The position numbers and the translations under genes were made by a program. Source: Spirochaeta sp. (GTDB lineage Bacteria > Spirochaetota > Spirochaetia > DSM-27196 > Alkalispirochaetaceae). From it: a stretch of 40,572 bases of DNA. The notes under the pieces were generated by a model, which saw only the letters and a program-made list of their open reading frames with translations, was not told the origin of the DNA and did not search any database. Location of the stretch: NCBI GenBank assembly GCA_027859055.1, contig JAQIBO010000311.1, positions 1-40,572 of the forward strand, given 5' to 3'. Positions 16,964-24,945 of this stretch are shown here, in pieces; position 1 is the stretch's first letter; each line of letters opens with the position of its first letter.

Positions 16964-18529
16964 CTACTCGCAGCCCGGACCAACCGGTACTGCTTCCTCG
17001 GGAGGTGTGAGCCCGGCCATCAGAAGACCGAGGTACTGAACCGTTGTCTCGTCGCGTTTGGAGATCGCCATAATCCGGCCTTCGTACATAACCGCGATCC
17101 GGTCGGAGAGACTGAACAGCTCATCCAGGTCCTCGGAAATAAGGAGTATCGCCGTTCCGTTATCGCGCTGGACCAGCAGACGCTCGCGGATGTACTCCGA
17201 GGCTCCGATATCAACTCCCCGGGTAGGCTGGCTTGCGATCAGCACGCGCGGCTTGCGGGAGAGTTCCCGCGCCATAATAACCTTCTGAATATTGCCACCC
17301 GAGAGATTCCGTATCGGCGTTTCCAGGCTCGGCGTTTTTACCTTGAAATCCTCCACCAGGCGCCGCGCATGGGCTTCCATCTTCCGGAACCGGAGAAAAA
17401 TACCGGACCGAAACGCCGCATCGGCGTGATCGTGGAGGAACACGTTCTCCTGCACGGTAAAGTCCTTTATCGCACCATCCTGCATGCGCTCCTCGGGGAT
17501 CATCGCCACGCCATGATCTATGCGTTTGTTCAGTTTTTCGTCGGTAATTTCAATACCGTCAAGAACGATTTTGCCGGCGGTTACCGGCCGGACGCCGATC
17601 AACGCCTCCGCAAGCTCCCGTTGACCGTTTCCCGCGACACCGGCAATACCGAGAATCTCGCCGGCGTGAAGATCAAATGACACGCCCGCGACAACCTCCG
17701 TCCCCCGATCGCCGTACACGTGGAGGTCGTGAACGGTCAGTTTTTCCTCACCGGCGGAGGATTCGCGGGGCACGATCTCCTTCAGTTCACGACCGACCAT
17801 CATCCGCACCAGTTCGTCGCGGTCGAGACAGTCGGCATCCCTGGTCCCCATGAAATGACCGTCGCGCAGCACGGAGACGCGGGTGCTCAGGGAGGTCACC
17901 TCGTGCAGTTTATGCGAGATAAATACCAGCCCGTGTCCCTCGGCAACAAGGTTGCGAAGAACCCCAAACAGGTCATCTACCTCCTGTGGCGTCAAAACCG
18001 CCGTTGGTTCGTCCAGAATAATGATACTCGCGCCGAGATAGAGCGCCTTGATGATCTCAACCCGTTGCTGTTCACCCACCGAAAGATGGGCTACAAGATC
18101 ATCCGGGTCCACTCGCAGGCAATACTCCTCCGAGAGCGCCCGGATCCGCTCCGATACAACATCCAGATCGAGAAAAGCGCCTCTGCTGGAGGGCTGTCCG
18201 AGGGCAACGTTCTGCGCCACCGTCATCGTGGGAACGAGCATGAAATGCTGATGGATCATCCCGATACCCGCCCGTATCGCATCGGCGGGTGAATGAAACG
18301 AGAGGTCGCGCCCGTCAATGCAGATCGTACCCTCATCGGGACGGAGCATGCCGTACAACATCTTCATGAGGGTGCTCTTGCCTGCACCGTTCTCGCCCAA
18401 CAAAGAGTGAACCTCGCCGCCTTTGACGTCAAAGTCTATGTGATTGCACGCAAGAACACCGGGAAACGCTTTCACTATCCCCTTCATCTCAACGTGCGAA
18501 ACGGTTACCTGCTTCACAGGGTTTTTCAT
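16964..18529 (-). CDS. BMP-type ABC transporter ATPase (double domain)
   Basis: A 521-residue protein with two ABC domains, like MglA/RbsA. The first has a normal Walker A (GENGAGKST), signature LSVGEQQRVEI and Walker B IIILDEPTA. The second has a degenerate Walker A (GVAGNGQREL) and a signature LSGGNIQKV, and ends its Walker B region as VLIASQPTRGVD. This asymmetry is normal in the family. It is the last gene of a four-gene minus-strand operon with two permeases and a BMP binding protein, and it faces the purine dehydrogenase operon. GGAGGAG lies before the ATG. It probably powers nucleoside or purine uptake. Confidence 0.94.
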   Translation of the reverse strand: MKNPVKQVTVSHVEMKGIVKAFPGVLACNHIDFDVKGGEVHSLLGENGAGKSTLMKMLYGMLRPDEGTICIDGRDLSFHSPADAIRAGIGMIHQHFMLVPTMTVAQNVALGQPSSRGAFLDLDVVSERIRALSEEYCLRVDPDDLVAHLSVGEQQRVEIIKALYLGASIIILDEPTAVLTPQEVDDLFGVLRNLVAEGHGLVFISHKLHEVTSLSTRVSVLRDGHFMGTRDADCLDRDELVRMMVGRELKEIVPRESSAGEEKLTVHDLHVYGDRGTEVVAGVSFDLHAGEILGIAGVAGNGQRELAEALIGVRPVTAGKIVLDGIEITDEKLNKRIDHGVAMIPEERMQDGAIKDFTVQENVFLHDHADAAFRSGIFLRFRKMEAHARRLVEDFKVKTPSLETPIRNLSGGNIQKVIMARELSRKPRVLIASQPTRGVDIGASEYIRERLLVQRDNGTAILLISEDLDELFSLSDRIAVMYEGRIMAISKRDETTVQYLGLLMAGLTPPEEAVPVGPGCE

Positions 18530-18554
18530 CGACGTCTCCTCCAGACAGCGTGCA

Positions 18555-18587
18555 GGAGGTTTATCGGGTGTATCCCGATAAACCTCC
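18555..18587 (-). other. 14-bp intercistronic stem-loop between BMP protein and ATPase genes
   Basis: Perfect inverted repeat GGAGGTTTATCGGG, loop TGTAT, CCCGATAAACCTCC. No T-run follows it on the minus strand, so it is not a classic terminator. Its position, directly after a binding-protein gene inside an operon, suits an mRNA-stabilising or partial-termination element. Confidence 0.7.
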
Positions 18588-18610
18588 CCACCGTGATACC
18601 CGGTAGCCGA

Positions 18611-19615
18611 CTACGGCTGCGCCTGGATCTCTCCGCTCTTGATCCCTTCTATCGCCGCCTCGGCAGCTTCCATTGCGTCCGCGGGAATATCGACCTGCGG
18701 ATTAAACGCCATTTTCAGTCCGTCGTTGGCAAAGGTCAAAACGTAGGCCTGACCACCAAGCTCACCTGTCTCACGATTGGCGATAATTTCGCGCAGCATG
18801 CCCGTCCAGTCGTAGACCTGGGAGGCCACGACCAGCTCAGGGGCAAGATCGGTCTGGTCCGCCTGCGTTCCAAACCAGTAGACCCCGCCGCTCTCCTGCG
18901 CTGCTCCGATGGACCCGACAACGGACTGGGAGGAGCCGGTAAGCGCGTCCGCACCGTTGGCGATATGCGTGCTCGCCGCGGCGGTCATCGCTGCGACGTC
19001 GGAAAAGCTCTGCGTCCACGACTGGGAGACACCCACGTCCGGTCGCGTCGAGTTTACGCCGTTGACGAATCCGTCTATGTAGGTTTTTGCATCACCAACT
19101 TCAACGGGACCGGTCACGCCCACCTGACCACTGCGCGTCATCATCGCGGCCAGGACCCCGTTCACGTATCCGCCCTGTTCCGCCGCGGCGGTGTAGGCGT
19201 ACACGTTGGACAACCCGTAGGTATTCACATCGGTACCCCATGCAAAGACGGTATCGGGAAAGTCCGGAGCAATTTCCTGGATAGAAGAACCGTACTGGGA
19301 CCCGTGTCCGATCACGATATCGTATCCCTGACTCGCGTAATCCCGGATCGCGGCGGCTGCATCGGGAACTACGAACATGTTTTCCGAATATGCCAGCTGC
19401 AACGCGGATTCTCCGCCCATCTCTTCCTGGATCGTCATGAGCGCGCCCCACATCGACTGGCTGAACGCCACATCGTTGGTTGCGCTGGGCATGACAACGG
19501 CGATGCGCAGCGCACCATCATTCGCGGGTGCGGCTTCCTGACTTCCGCCGGCAAATACCACACCGACGAGACCAACCATGAGAACGACAGCAACTACGAT
19601 TCTGCTTCTTTTCAT
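18611..19615 (-). CDS. BMP-family substrate-binding protein (nucleoside/purine uptake)
   Basis: A 334-residue exported protein with a signal peptide ending VVFAGGSQEAA, the form seen in many spirochaete binding proteins; there is no lipobox Cys. The mature part is of the BMP/PnrA type (RIAVVMPSATNDVAFSQS, VIGHGSQYG, GYVNGVLAAMMT, FVNGVNS). PnrA-like proteins bind purine nucleosides, and the nearby purine dehydrogenase supports this. AAGGAG precedes the ATG. Hairpins flank the gene on both sides, which may set its expression above that of the permeases. Confidence 0.92.
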   Translation of the reverse strand: MKRSRIVVAVVLMVGLVGVVFAGGSQEAAPANDGALRIAVVMPSATNDVAFSQSMWGALMTIQEEMGGESALQLAYSENMFVVPDAAAAIRDYASQGYDIVIGHGSQYGSSIQEIAPDFPDTVFAWGTDVNTYGLSNVYAYTAAAEQGGYVNGVLAAMMTRSGQVGVTGPVEVGDAKTYIDGFVNGVNSTRPDVGVSQSWTQSFSDVAAMTAAASTHIANGADALTGSSQSVVGSIGAAQESGGVYWFGTQADQTDLAPELVVASQVYDWTGMLREIIANRETGELGGQAYVLTFANDGLKMAFNPQVDIPADAMEAAEAAIEGIKSGEIQAQP

Positions 19616-19638
19616 CCGAGAACTCCTTTTGGAAGCGG

Positions 19639-19661
19639 GCGTGACCGCGTGGCGGTCACGC
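19639..19661 (-). other. 10-bp stem-loop upstream of BMP binding-protein gene
   Basis: Perfect inverted repeat GCGTGACCGC, loop GTG, GCGGTCACGC, 24 bases before the BMP start codon and after the second permease. There is no T-run. It is probably an RNA processing or stability element rather than a terminator. Confidence 0.65.
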
Positions 19662-19731
19662 TATATTCAGGATCAACGATCCTTAGAAACCATCTGTAGT
19701 TCCGGTCGTCTCCCGCGTTGCCGGATTCTTC

Positions 19732-20664
19732 TCAATTCTCACCTCGGAAAAACTGTTTGTTCAGCGCCGCGGGCTGCTTTCCGCGATTGACGCTGACCGT
19801 CAGCACGACGATCGTCAGTATGTACGGAATCATGACCGCCAGACTGGCTGGAATATCGACCCCCAGCACCTGAAGCCAGATTTGGGCGGAGTTGGCAAAA
19901 CTGAATAACAGGGCGCCTCCCATCACGCCGATCGGACTCCAACCGCCAAAATACACCAGCGCAACCGCGATAAAACCCTGACCCGCGGTAATATTGTCCT
20001 GGAACAGGTTGGAAATCGAAATTGAGATGGAAGCTCCCGCAACGCCGGCAAGCGCCGCCCCGATACACACGCTCAAATACCGGATCTTATTCACGCTGAT
20101 ACCCACGGAATCCGCCGCCCCCGGGTTCTGGCCCACCGCCTTGATCTTGAGACCGAGGGTGGTCTTTTCCAGTATAAGCCAGGAAACGGGAACCAGAAGA
20201 AACGCGCCGTATACCAGCAGTGTATTTTCAAACAGGATCGGACCAAAGAACGGAATATCCGCAAGCAGCGGAATCCTGACCCGCCGAAATCCTGATACCG
20301 TCTGGACCGTCCCCACCAGCGCCTTAAAAAGCAGGCTGGAGAGGCCAAGCCCGAAAATCTGCAGACCGATACCGCTGATACCCTGTTGCGCTTTAAAGGT
20401 GACGCTGACAACGGACATCAGCAACCCCATAAGCAAGCCGACAAGAATCGCGACAATGAGACCAAGCCAGATATTACCGGTCAGCAGAACGGTATAAAAC
20501 GCAAAAAACGCACTCAGGAGCATAATACCGTCAACGCCAAGGTTTACGACGCCGGAAAGCTGGGAAAACGTCTCCCCCAGAGAGGCGTAGAGAAATGGCG
20601 TGGCGAGACTCAGCATCGTTCGGAGGACTCCTCCAAGAACGTCGAAGGTAAAGATGTCTCTCAT
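19732..20664 (-). CDS. BMP-type ABC transporter permease (YufQ-like)
   Basis: A 310-residue inner-membrane permease of the branched-chain/BMP group with about eight to ten hydrophobic segments and the family start in which TPFLYASLGETFSQLSGVVN is followed by LGVDGIMLL. It overlaps the upstream permease by four bases (ATGA). It pairs with the other permease and the double ATPase to carry the substrate delivered by the BMP protein. Confidence 0.92.
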   Translation of the reverse strand: MRDIFTFDVLGGVLRTMLSLATPFLYASLGETFSQLSGVVNLGVDGIMLLSAFFAFYTVLLTGNIWLGLIVAILVGLLMGLLMSVVSVTFKAQQGISGIGLQIFGLGLSSLLFKALVGTVQTVSGFRRVRIPLLADIPFFGPILFENTLLVYGAFLLVPVSWLILEKTTLGLKIKAVGQNPGAADSVGISVNKIRYLSVCIGAALAGVAGASISISISNLFQDNITAGQGFIAVALVYFGGWSPIGVMGGALLFSFANSAQIWLQVLGVDIPASLAVMIPYILTIVVLTVSVNRGKQPAALNKQFFRGEN

Positions 20665-21797
20665 GCGTGGTCATCCTTTAACGCTGCGGTCAACCCGATC
20701 CGACGTTTCTTGATGATCTGTTGGATGCCCAGTGTGGATCCCGAGACAAACAGCACCACGAGGCCGAGAATCGCCTGAATCAGAGCGGAGGGCACCTGTA
20801 CGGCGCGTTGCATCGTATTGGCGCCCACCAGAAGTCCCCCGAAGAGGATGGACGCGGGAATCAATCCCAGGGGATGCAGACTGCCGAGCAGGGCGGCCAC
20901 GATTCCCGTGAAACCGAACCCACCGGTAAAACCCTCGAGGATGCGCCGGTGAACACCCAGAATCTCGATGATCCCCGCCAGGCCGGCGAGTCCCCCTGCC
21001 AGTGTCATCGACAGCGCCTGGTTTACGCGCACGTTGATTGCGGAATAGAGCGACGCCTGCGGATTAAGACCAACCGCACGAATTTCGAAGCCGATCGTAG
21101 TGCGCCACAAAAAGACGTACACAACGATCGCCATGAGAAGCGCAACGTACACACCGGAGTGCATCAGGGTCTGAGGAACGATGCGGCTTAACCAGGAATT
21201 TTCCGGCAAGCGCGCGGTCTGCGCGAGAAATGTCCCCGCGCTGCGTGCTTCCGGATCCATCAGGGGACCGGAAAGAAGAAAGTTCATGAACTGCAGCGCG
21301 ATATGATTCATCATAATCGTACTGAGAATCTCATTCACCTTGTAACGCGCCTTCAGGTAACCCGGTATAAAGCCCCAGAACGCCCCCGCAAGAAAACCGG
21401 CTGCCATACACACGGGAACAAGAATGATGCCGGGCGCCTCCGGCATGGAGAACGCCACTACCGTACCGGCCAGAGCTCCCATGATGATCTGGCCCTCACC
21501 GCCGATATTGATCACGCTCGCCTTGAAGGCGATACAGATACCGAGACCAACCAGCAATAACGGGGTTGCCTTGACCAGACTCTGGTACCAACCACTGCTC
21601 GAGCCAAACGCACCGCGAAACATGGCGCCATAGGCGGTGAGCGGGTTAACCCGCAGTATGAGGAGTACAACTGCACTGATAACCAGCGCGACAAGCACGC
21701 CAAGAAAGGGAAACAGGGTTCGCAGACCCAGTTCAAATCCCGATCCCTGCGCCAGCGCGTTCCTGAGACTCCGCGGTTTTCCTCGCTTTTCCTTCAA
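20661..21797 (-). CDS. BMP-type ABC transporter permease (YufP-like)
   Basis: A 378-residue permease, the first gene of the four-gene operon. It has around nine hydrophobic segments and the family text INIGGEGQIIMGA and YKVNEILSTIMMN. The start is TTG at 21797 with GGGAGG five bases upstream. Its promoter is about 80 bases further up. Confidence 0.92.
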   Translation of the reverse strand: MKEKRGKPRSLRNALAQGSGFELGLRTLFPFLGVLVALVISAVVLLILRVNPLTAYGAMFRGAFGSSSGWYQSLVKATPLLLVGLGICIAFKASVINIGGEGQIIMGALAGTVVAFSMPEAPGIILVPVCMAAGFLAGAFWGFIPGYLKARYKVNEILSTIMMNHIALQFMNFLLSGPLMDPEARSAGTFLAQTARLPENSWLSRIVPQTLMHSGVYVALLMAIVVYVFLWRTTIGFEIRAVGLNPQASLYSAINVRVNQALSMTLAGGLAGLAGIIEILGVHRRILEGFTGGFGFTGIVAALLGSLHPLGLIPASILFGGLLVGANTMQRAVQVPSALIQAILGLVVLFVSGSTLGIQQIIKKRRIGLTAALKDDHA

Positions 21798-21883
21798 GGA
21801 TGCCTCCCTATACTACCCGGAGACGGAGTAACACCGGTAACGCGACGGGTCGTTCGTTTACGTAGAACATAAGTGTTATCGAG

Positions 21884-21912
21884 ATTCTAGTGTTGGTTTG
21901 GCCTGCCGTCAA
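21884..21912 (-). promoter_or_regulatory. Promoter of the BMP transporter operon
   Basis: Minus strand TTGACG (21912-21907), exactly 17 bases, TAGAAT (21889-21884). The expected RNA start is near 21877, giving a leader of about 80 bases with a good ribosome site. Confidence 0.65.
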
Positions 21913-22119
21913 TCAAAAAATTCCAGGAGTGCTAATTTTTGATCTATTTGCTCGCCAATCCTGCGTAGACACCTCGACCACGAGGAACACGCGTCCGCTG
22001 CGTCAACCGGGAAAGCGCAAACGCACCGGTAGCCGCCGTCCCCAACCAGCGATGCAATGTGAACTGCGCCCAAACGTCAAGACAGAATTTTCAACCGGTT
22101 TAAGGAATTTCCTCCCCCG

Positions 22120-22236
22120 GTAATCTCCCGAATGGGCCCCTCGTGCCCGGCTTCCGAAAATACGAATCGTCTCAATGCCGAACCGGTCCTGGAATTCGTT
22201 TCTTCGTCGTTTCAGGTATTCTACCGGATCAATCAT
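22120..22236 (-). pseudogene. MNT-type nucleotidyltransferase remnant (N-terminus)
   Basis: MIDPVEYLKRRRNEFQDRFG followed by IETIRIFGSRARG is the start and the glycine-serine motif of a small nucleotidyltransferase of the MNT/antitoxin kind. The catalytic Asp motif that should follow is lost and the frame runs into unrelated sequence. From 21913 to 22119 I see no gene. Confidence 0.6.
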
Positions 22237-22242
22237 CGACCG

Positions 22243-22281
22243 TTGGAAGGGGAAGGTAATCGGTGACCACAAACAAGTGGG
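22243..22281. repeat. Short dispersed repeat, copy 1
   Basis: TTGGAAGGGGAAGGTAATCG followed by GTGACCACAAACAAGTGGG. A second copy of its right half is at 23597-23623 and a copy of its left half at 24371-24391 (one or two differences each). These are probably pieces of one duplicated and decayed gene. Confidence 0.5.
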
Positions 22282-22417
22282 GCGCCGGTCCCGATTTCCG
22301 GGCAGAAGTACGACTCCTGGATCGTATAGACGAAGCGCTCCTTAAGGTCCCTCTGAATAGTCGTGCTCCTCGAAAGGAGCCTTCGCAATAATTCCGGGTC
22401 TAGGGTAGATTTGAATC

Positions 22418-22669
22418 GTGAAGTATGACGTCGAGATCAAACCTCGAGCGATTAAGGATCTCCGTAGGATAAATACGGATCAGGCAACAAAAATTGCCAA
22501 TTCATTGGAAGGCCTTCGGGATGGTTTGCGAGGCGACGTGAAAAAGTTAACGAATCACACGCCGGAGTACAGGTTGCGAGTCGGCACGTACCGAGTCTTG
22601 TTTGAGATTGTCGAACCCGACTGCGTGGTCGTATATCGGATAGTACATCGACGAGAGGCATACCGGTGA
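22418..22669 (+). CDS. RelE/ParE-family toxin
   Basis: An 83-residue toxin of the RelE fold: KPRAIKDLRRI at the start, DVKKLTNHTPEYRLRVGTYR in the middle and VVVYRIVHRREAYR at the end, all matching ribosome-dependent mRNA interferases. The start is GTG at 22418, six bases after TAGATT, with TTCGCA 18 bases further up, so a leaderless message is likely. The antitoxin follows, the reverse of the usual antitoxin-toxin order. Confidence 0.9.
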   Translation: MKYDVEIKPRAIKDLRRINTDQATKIANSLEGLRDGLRGDVKKLTNHTPEYRLRVGTYRVLFEIVEPDCVVVYRIVHRREAYR

Positions 22670-22680
22670 TAGGAGGGTCT

Positions 22681-22875
22681 ATGGAACTGCATCCCCAGGT
22701 ACTCGAAAAAGACGGAAAGAAAGAGTTCGTAATCCTGCCGTACGAGGAGTATGAACGGATCGCGGAAACTCTGAATGACTACGATGATCTACGGGAATTG
22801 CGGGAGGCGAAGAGTCAAGAGTCCGATGCCGCGACCCGATCGCTGACTGACGTACGAGGGGCGCTGGGGATTTAG
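22681..22875 (+). CDS. Phd/YefM-like antitoxin of the RelE pair
   Basis: A 64-residue protein: MELHPQVLEKDGKKEFVILP and YEEYERIAETLNDYDDLREL, then a charged tail. This is the antitoxin normally encoded after this RelE group. ATG 22681 with AGGAGGG in front is preferred to the GTG at 22666. It starts 11 bases after the toxin stop. Confidence 0.85.
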   Translation: MELHPQVLEKDGKKEFVILPYEEYERIAETLNDYDDLRELREAKSQESDAATRSLTDVRGALGI

Positions 22876-22894
22876 TTAACCCTCGAAGTCCCTG

Positions 22895-22960
22895 TGTCCG
22901 AATGGGTCTTGCCGAACTGGTCATGGAACTCGTTCCTTCGCCGTTTCAGATTATCGCCAG
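22895..22960 (-). pseudogene. Second nucleotidyltransferase N-terminal scrap
   Basis: The minus strand reads LKRRRNEFHDQFG and then loses similarity. It matches the KRRRNEFQDRFG of the remnant at 22120-22236, both as protein and as DNA over about 40 bases. It is a second, shorter copy of the same gene start. Confidence 0.45.
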
Positions 22961-23064
22961 ACGTTGAGGTACGGAACACCACGAGTCGCAAACACCTCCG
23001 GCATCAGGCAGGAGCTCGAAACTGCCCATCGCCGCGTTCCACATAGACGATAGTCTCGGTGCAG

Positions 23065-23178
23065 GACGTCAGCTTGTTTGAGAATGGCGCGAACTAAACC
23101 TTCGGGAATATCCTCGGGATGGTTTGGAATCGTTGTACCAATACTGACCGAAGATCCAGCTCTCCCGGTCTTTGGGGT
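23065..23178 (-). pseudogene. HicA/YcfA-like toxin remnant
   Basis: Within a 110-residue ORF only TTIPNHPEDIPEGLVRAILKQADV and a few residues before it resemble a protein family: the C-terminal half of HicA (TIPxH..ExxxGxLRxILKQAG). The N-terminal dsRNA-binding-like half with its active His is missing and no HicB is present. Confidence 0.5.
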
Positions 23179-23452
23179 AAGTAAGAAATGCGCCCAAGGT
23201 GTCGCCCCGAAGGGGCTCGAGAAATCCGGAGTGGTTGAGTTTCTTCGGTACCGTTGAATACGGCGATTTTTCGGCAGTAACATATTGGGCAGGAGATCTT
23301 GGTGGCTACAGGACCGTTATGACGTGCCCGCTGCGTTCAGTCACAACATATCCCCTGCCGATCTCCGGTTCATACGACGGACGTTGTTGAACCATTTCTG
23401 CCGAATGGAAGATGCTTTCAGAGCGTCTCGCCAAAGCCCCCGGGTTGCACGG

Positions 23453-23551
23453 GAGTCGATCGTGATCAGCCCCGCAGGTTACGGACTGCACTGGCCTGTG
23501 GTTGACGAAGACCTTTCAGTGGATGGCATCCTCAGAGACTTTGGGGCGTAG
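23453..23551 (+). pseudogene. DUF2442 C-terminal remnant
   Basis: ESIVISPAGYGLHWPVVDED followed by LSVDGILRDFG is the conserved end of DUF2442 proteins, which are often found with DUF4160 or TA-like genes. The first half of the domain is not readable in any frame upstream. Confidence 0.5.
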
Positions 23552-23596
23552 TTTTATCGATCCAGGCTACGGATAATCTCTGGCAAGTCGTGGGGA

Positions 23597-23623
23597 GGTA
23601 ATCGGCGACCACAAACGTGTGGG
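23597..23623. repeat. Short dispersed repeat, copy 2
   Basis: GGTAATCGGCGACCACAAAC followed by GTGTGGG, nearly the same as in copy 1. On the minus strand both copies read FVV(T/A)DYLP, so they may be relics of the same protein. The rest of 23552-23782 shows no gene. Confidence 0.45.
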
Positions 23624-23782
23624 ATGTAGCGTATTGGGACATCCGACCCGCTGATACGCTCAAACCGGCACAAACGTTTTTTGCGTCGACTATGAGCCAC
23701 TGGAGGCCGCTTGCAGCGCCCCGTCGGCGTACCATGGCTCCGCCGGCCCAACCCAGGTGAGTACGACACTGGCCATACGGTA

Positions 23783-24331
23783 TCACTCCTCTGGGCGCAA
23801 TTCGGCCACTCTTGAGGCGGAGCGGCCGTCGATTTCGTCCTGGGCCTGTTGGGCAAGGCGGTACGCCTCCGCGGCGACGCGCATATCCGCAGCGGAGGGA
23901 GAACCGGGGGCGTGGGCCGCGTTCAGTACCACGCGTGCCTTCTTGAGGGTGGCTGACGGGTCCCCTGGTACGGGGTCGAGGTCAACCCCGATTCGGCCGC
24001 CGGTGGCTACCACTTCTCCCTCCGGCCCGCGAGCGGTATCGTACATGACCGGAGTGGTAGCATAGGGGCCGAGAGTGCGCGCGTGTGAACGCTCATGGTG
24101 GCGCACCTCACCGTCGCGAAGCCGTGCTTCCGGCGAAAGAACCACCTCGTAATCCTGTGAGCTCCGCCGGATCGCTTGATCATCGGAACCCAGGGAAATG
24201 ACGATCACCGACTCTTTGCGAGGAGCCGATGCGGTGCCTTGCGCGGCGTGGTGGTTTGCTGATGTGCCGGCCGGTGTGGGCGTGCGATGGGGTGACGCAC
24301 TGCCCACGCCGAAATCGTAAACGACCCGCAT
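23783..24331 (-). CDS. SprA-related putative metalloprotease
   Basis: A 182-residue protein. The conserved block is EVRHHERSHARTLGPYAT, including the zinc-protease motif HERSH (HExxH), then RGPEGEVVATGGRIGVDL and PVPGDPSATLKKARVV, and an alpha-helical end with LAQQAQDEI. This matches the SprA-related family, predicted metalloproteases of unknown substrate. The N-terminal 40 residues are low complexity with no signal peptide. ATG 24331 is seven bases after TATACT, inside the end of the previous gene, and has no ribosome site. Confidence 0.8.
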   Translation of the reverse strand: MRVVYDFGVGSASPHRTPTPAGTSANHHAAQGTASAPRKESVIVISLGSDDQAIRRSSQDYEVVLSPEARLRDGEVRHHERSHARTLGPYATTPVMYDTARGPEGEVVATGGRIGVDLDPVPGDPSATLKKARVVLNAAHAPGSPSAADMRVAAEAYRLAQQAQDEIDGRSASRVAELRPEE

Positions 24332-24336
24332 GTCAG

Positions 24337-24660
24337 TCAGTATATCGCTAAATCAAAACGATGTGATCCCTGGAAGGGGAAGGTAACCGGTTTGAAATAG
24401 TGATACAGGTAGAGCGCCATGCCGATCAACATGACCCCCGCCGTGTGCCAGAACAGCACGATCGGTCCGGCGGCGAGGGCCGCAGCGTCAAAGGGGAGAG
24501 GCGGCACTTCCATGAAGCTCCCGCCGGTAACGATGGAGCCCCAGACGAGGAGTGCCAGGATGTAGCCGAGTCTGAAATCTCGTTTGTTTTCGATGGTGCC
24601 CTTGAGGACTGAACCGTCACTGCGCAGTCCGGCGGTTCCGAAACGCCAGTTTGAGTACAA
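24337..24660 (-). CDS. Small membrane protein, two to three helices
   Basis: A 107-residue membrane protein: RDFRLGYILALLVWGSIVTG, then GPIVLFWHTAGVMLIGMALY, with conserved-looking His and Phe residues. No family is recognised. The frame is open from TTG 24660, which overlaps the upstream small membrane gene by 44 bases; TATCAT lies five bases upstream. The start is uncertain, as the likely structured part begins near residue 20. It sits between another small membrane gene and the SprA-like gene. Confidence 0.55.
   Translation of the reverse strand: MYSNWRFGTAGLRSDGSVLKGTIENKRDFRLGYILALLVWGSIVTGGSFMEVPPLPFDAAALAAGPIVLFWHTAGVMLIGMALYLYHYFKPVTFPFQGSHRFDLAIY
24371..24391. repeat. Short dispersed repeat, copy 3
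   Basis: TGGAAGGGGAAGGTAACCGG T, almost identical to the left half of copy 1 at 22243. Here it lies inside the 3' end of the small membrane gene 24337-24660. Confidence 0.4.
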
Positions 24661-24844
24661 CCAGGATGATACCGGACAGGTGCATCACCACATCGAAGAT
24701 GTCGATAAGTGCGAAGGGCCGGGCTTCGATCAACCACCGCGCTTTTTGCACCAGATGTGGTTCGGGCTGTAACGGCAGGATCGCGAGGACAGCCGCGAAC
24801 AGAAGCAACGATGGCCACGGAAGACTATCGAGTAAACGTCGCAT
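24617..24844 (-). CDS. Small two-helix membrane protein (often labelled RND-transporter-associated)
   Basis: A 75-residue protein: WPSLLLFAAVLAILPLQPEP, then HLVQKARWLIEARPFALIDI and FDVVMHLSGIILVVLKL. The layout of two helices joined by a PEPHLVxK...IDIFDxxxH loop is that of a widespread small inner-membrane protein found near RND or efflux genes; its role is unknown. ATG 24844 is supported by TTGCCC, 18 bases, GATATT and a six-base gap, and there is no ribosome site. Confidence 0.7.
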   Translation of the reverse strand: MRRLLDSLPWPSLLLFAAVLAILPLQPEPHLVQKARWLIEARPFALIDIFDVVMHLSGIILVVLKLAFRNRRTAQ

Positions 24845-24945
24845 TCTGCCAATATCGCGATACGCGGGCAGTACGGGCAAGCAGAACAGGGTAAGCCGGA
24901 ACGACGAGCGCACCGATCCATCGGTGCGATATTCCATTCCCCCTG

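Noticed and set aside
18555-18587. Stem-loop as intrinsic terminator of the BMP gene
   Set aside because: No T-run follows on the minus strand and the ATPase gene continues directly after it with its own ribosome site.
18293-19699. 468-residue plus-strand ORF antisense to the BMP protein and ATPase genes
   Set aside because: Low-sense translation lying over two well-supported genes.
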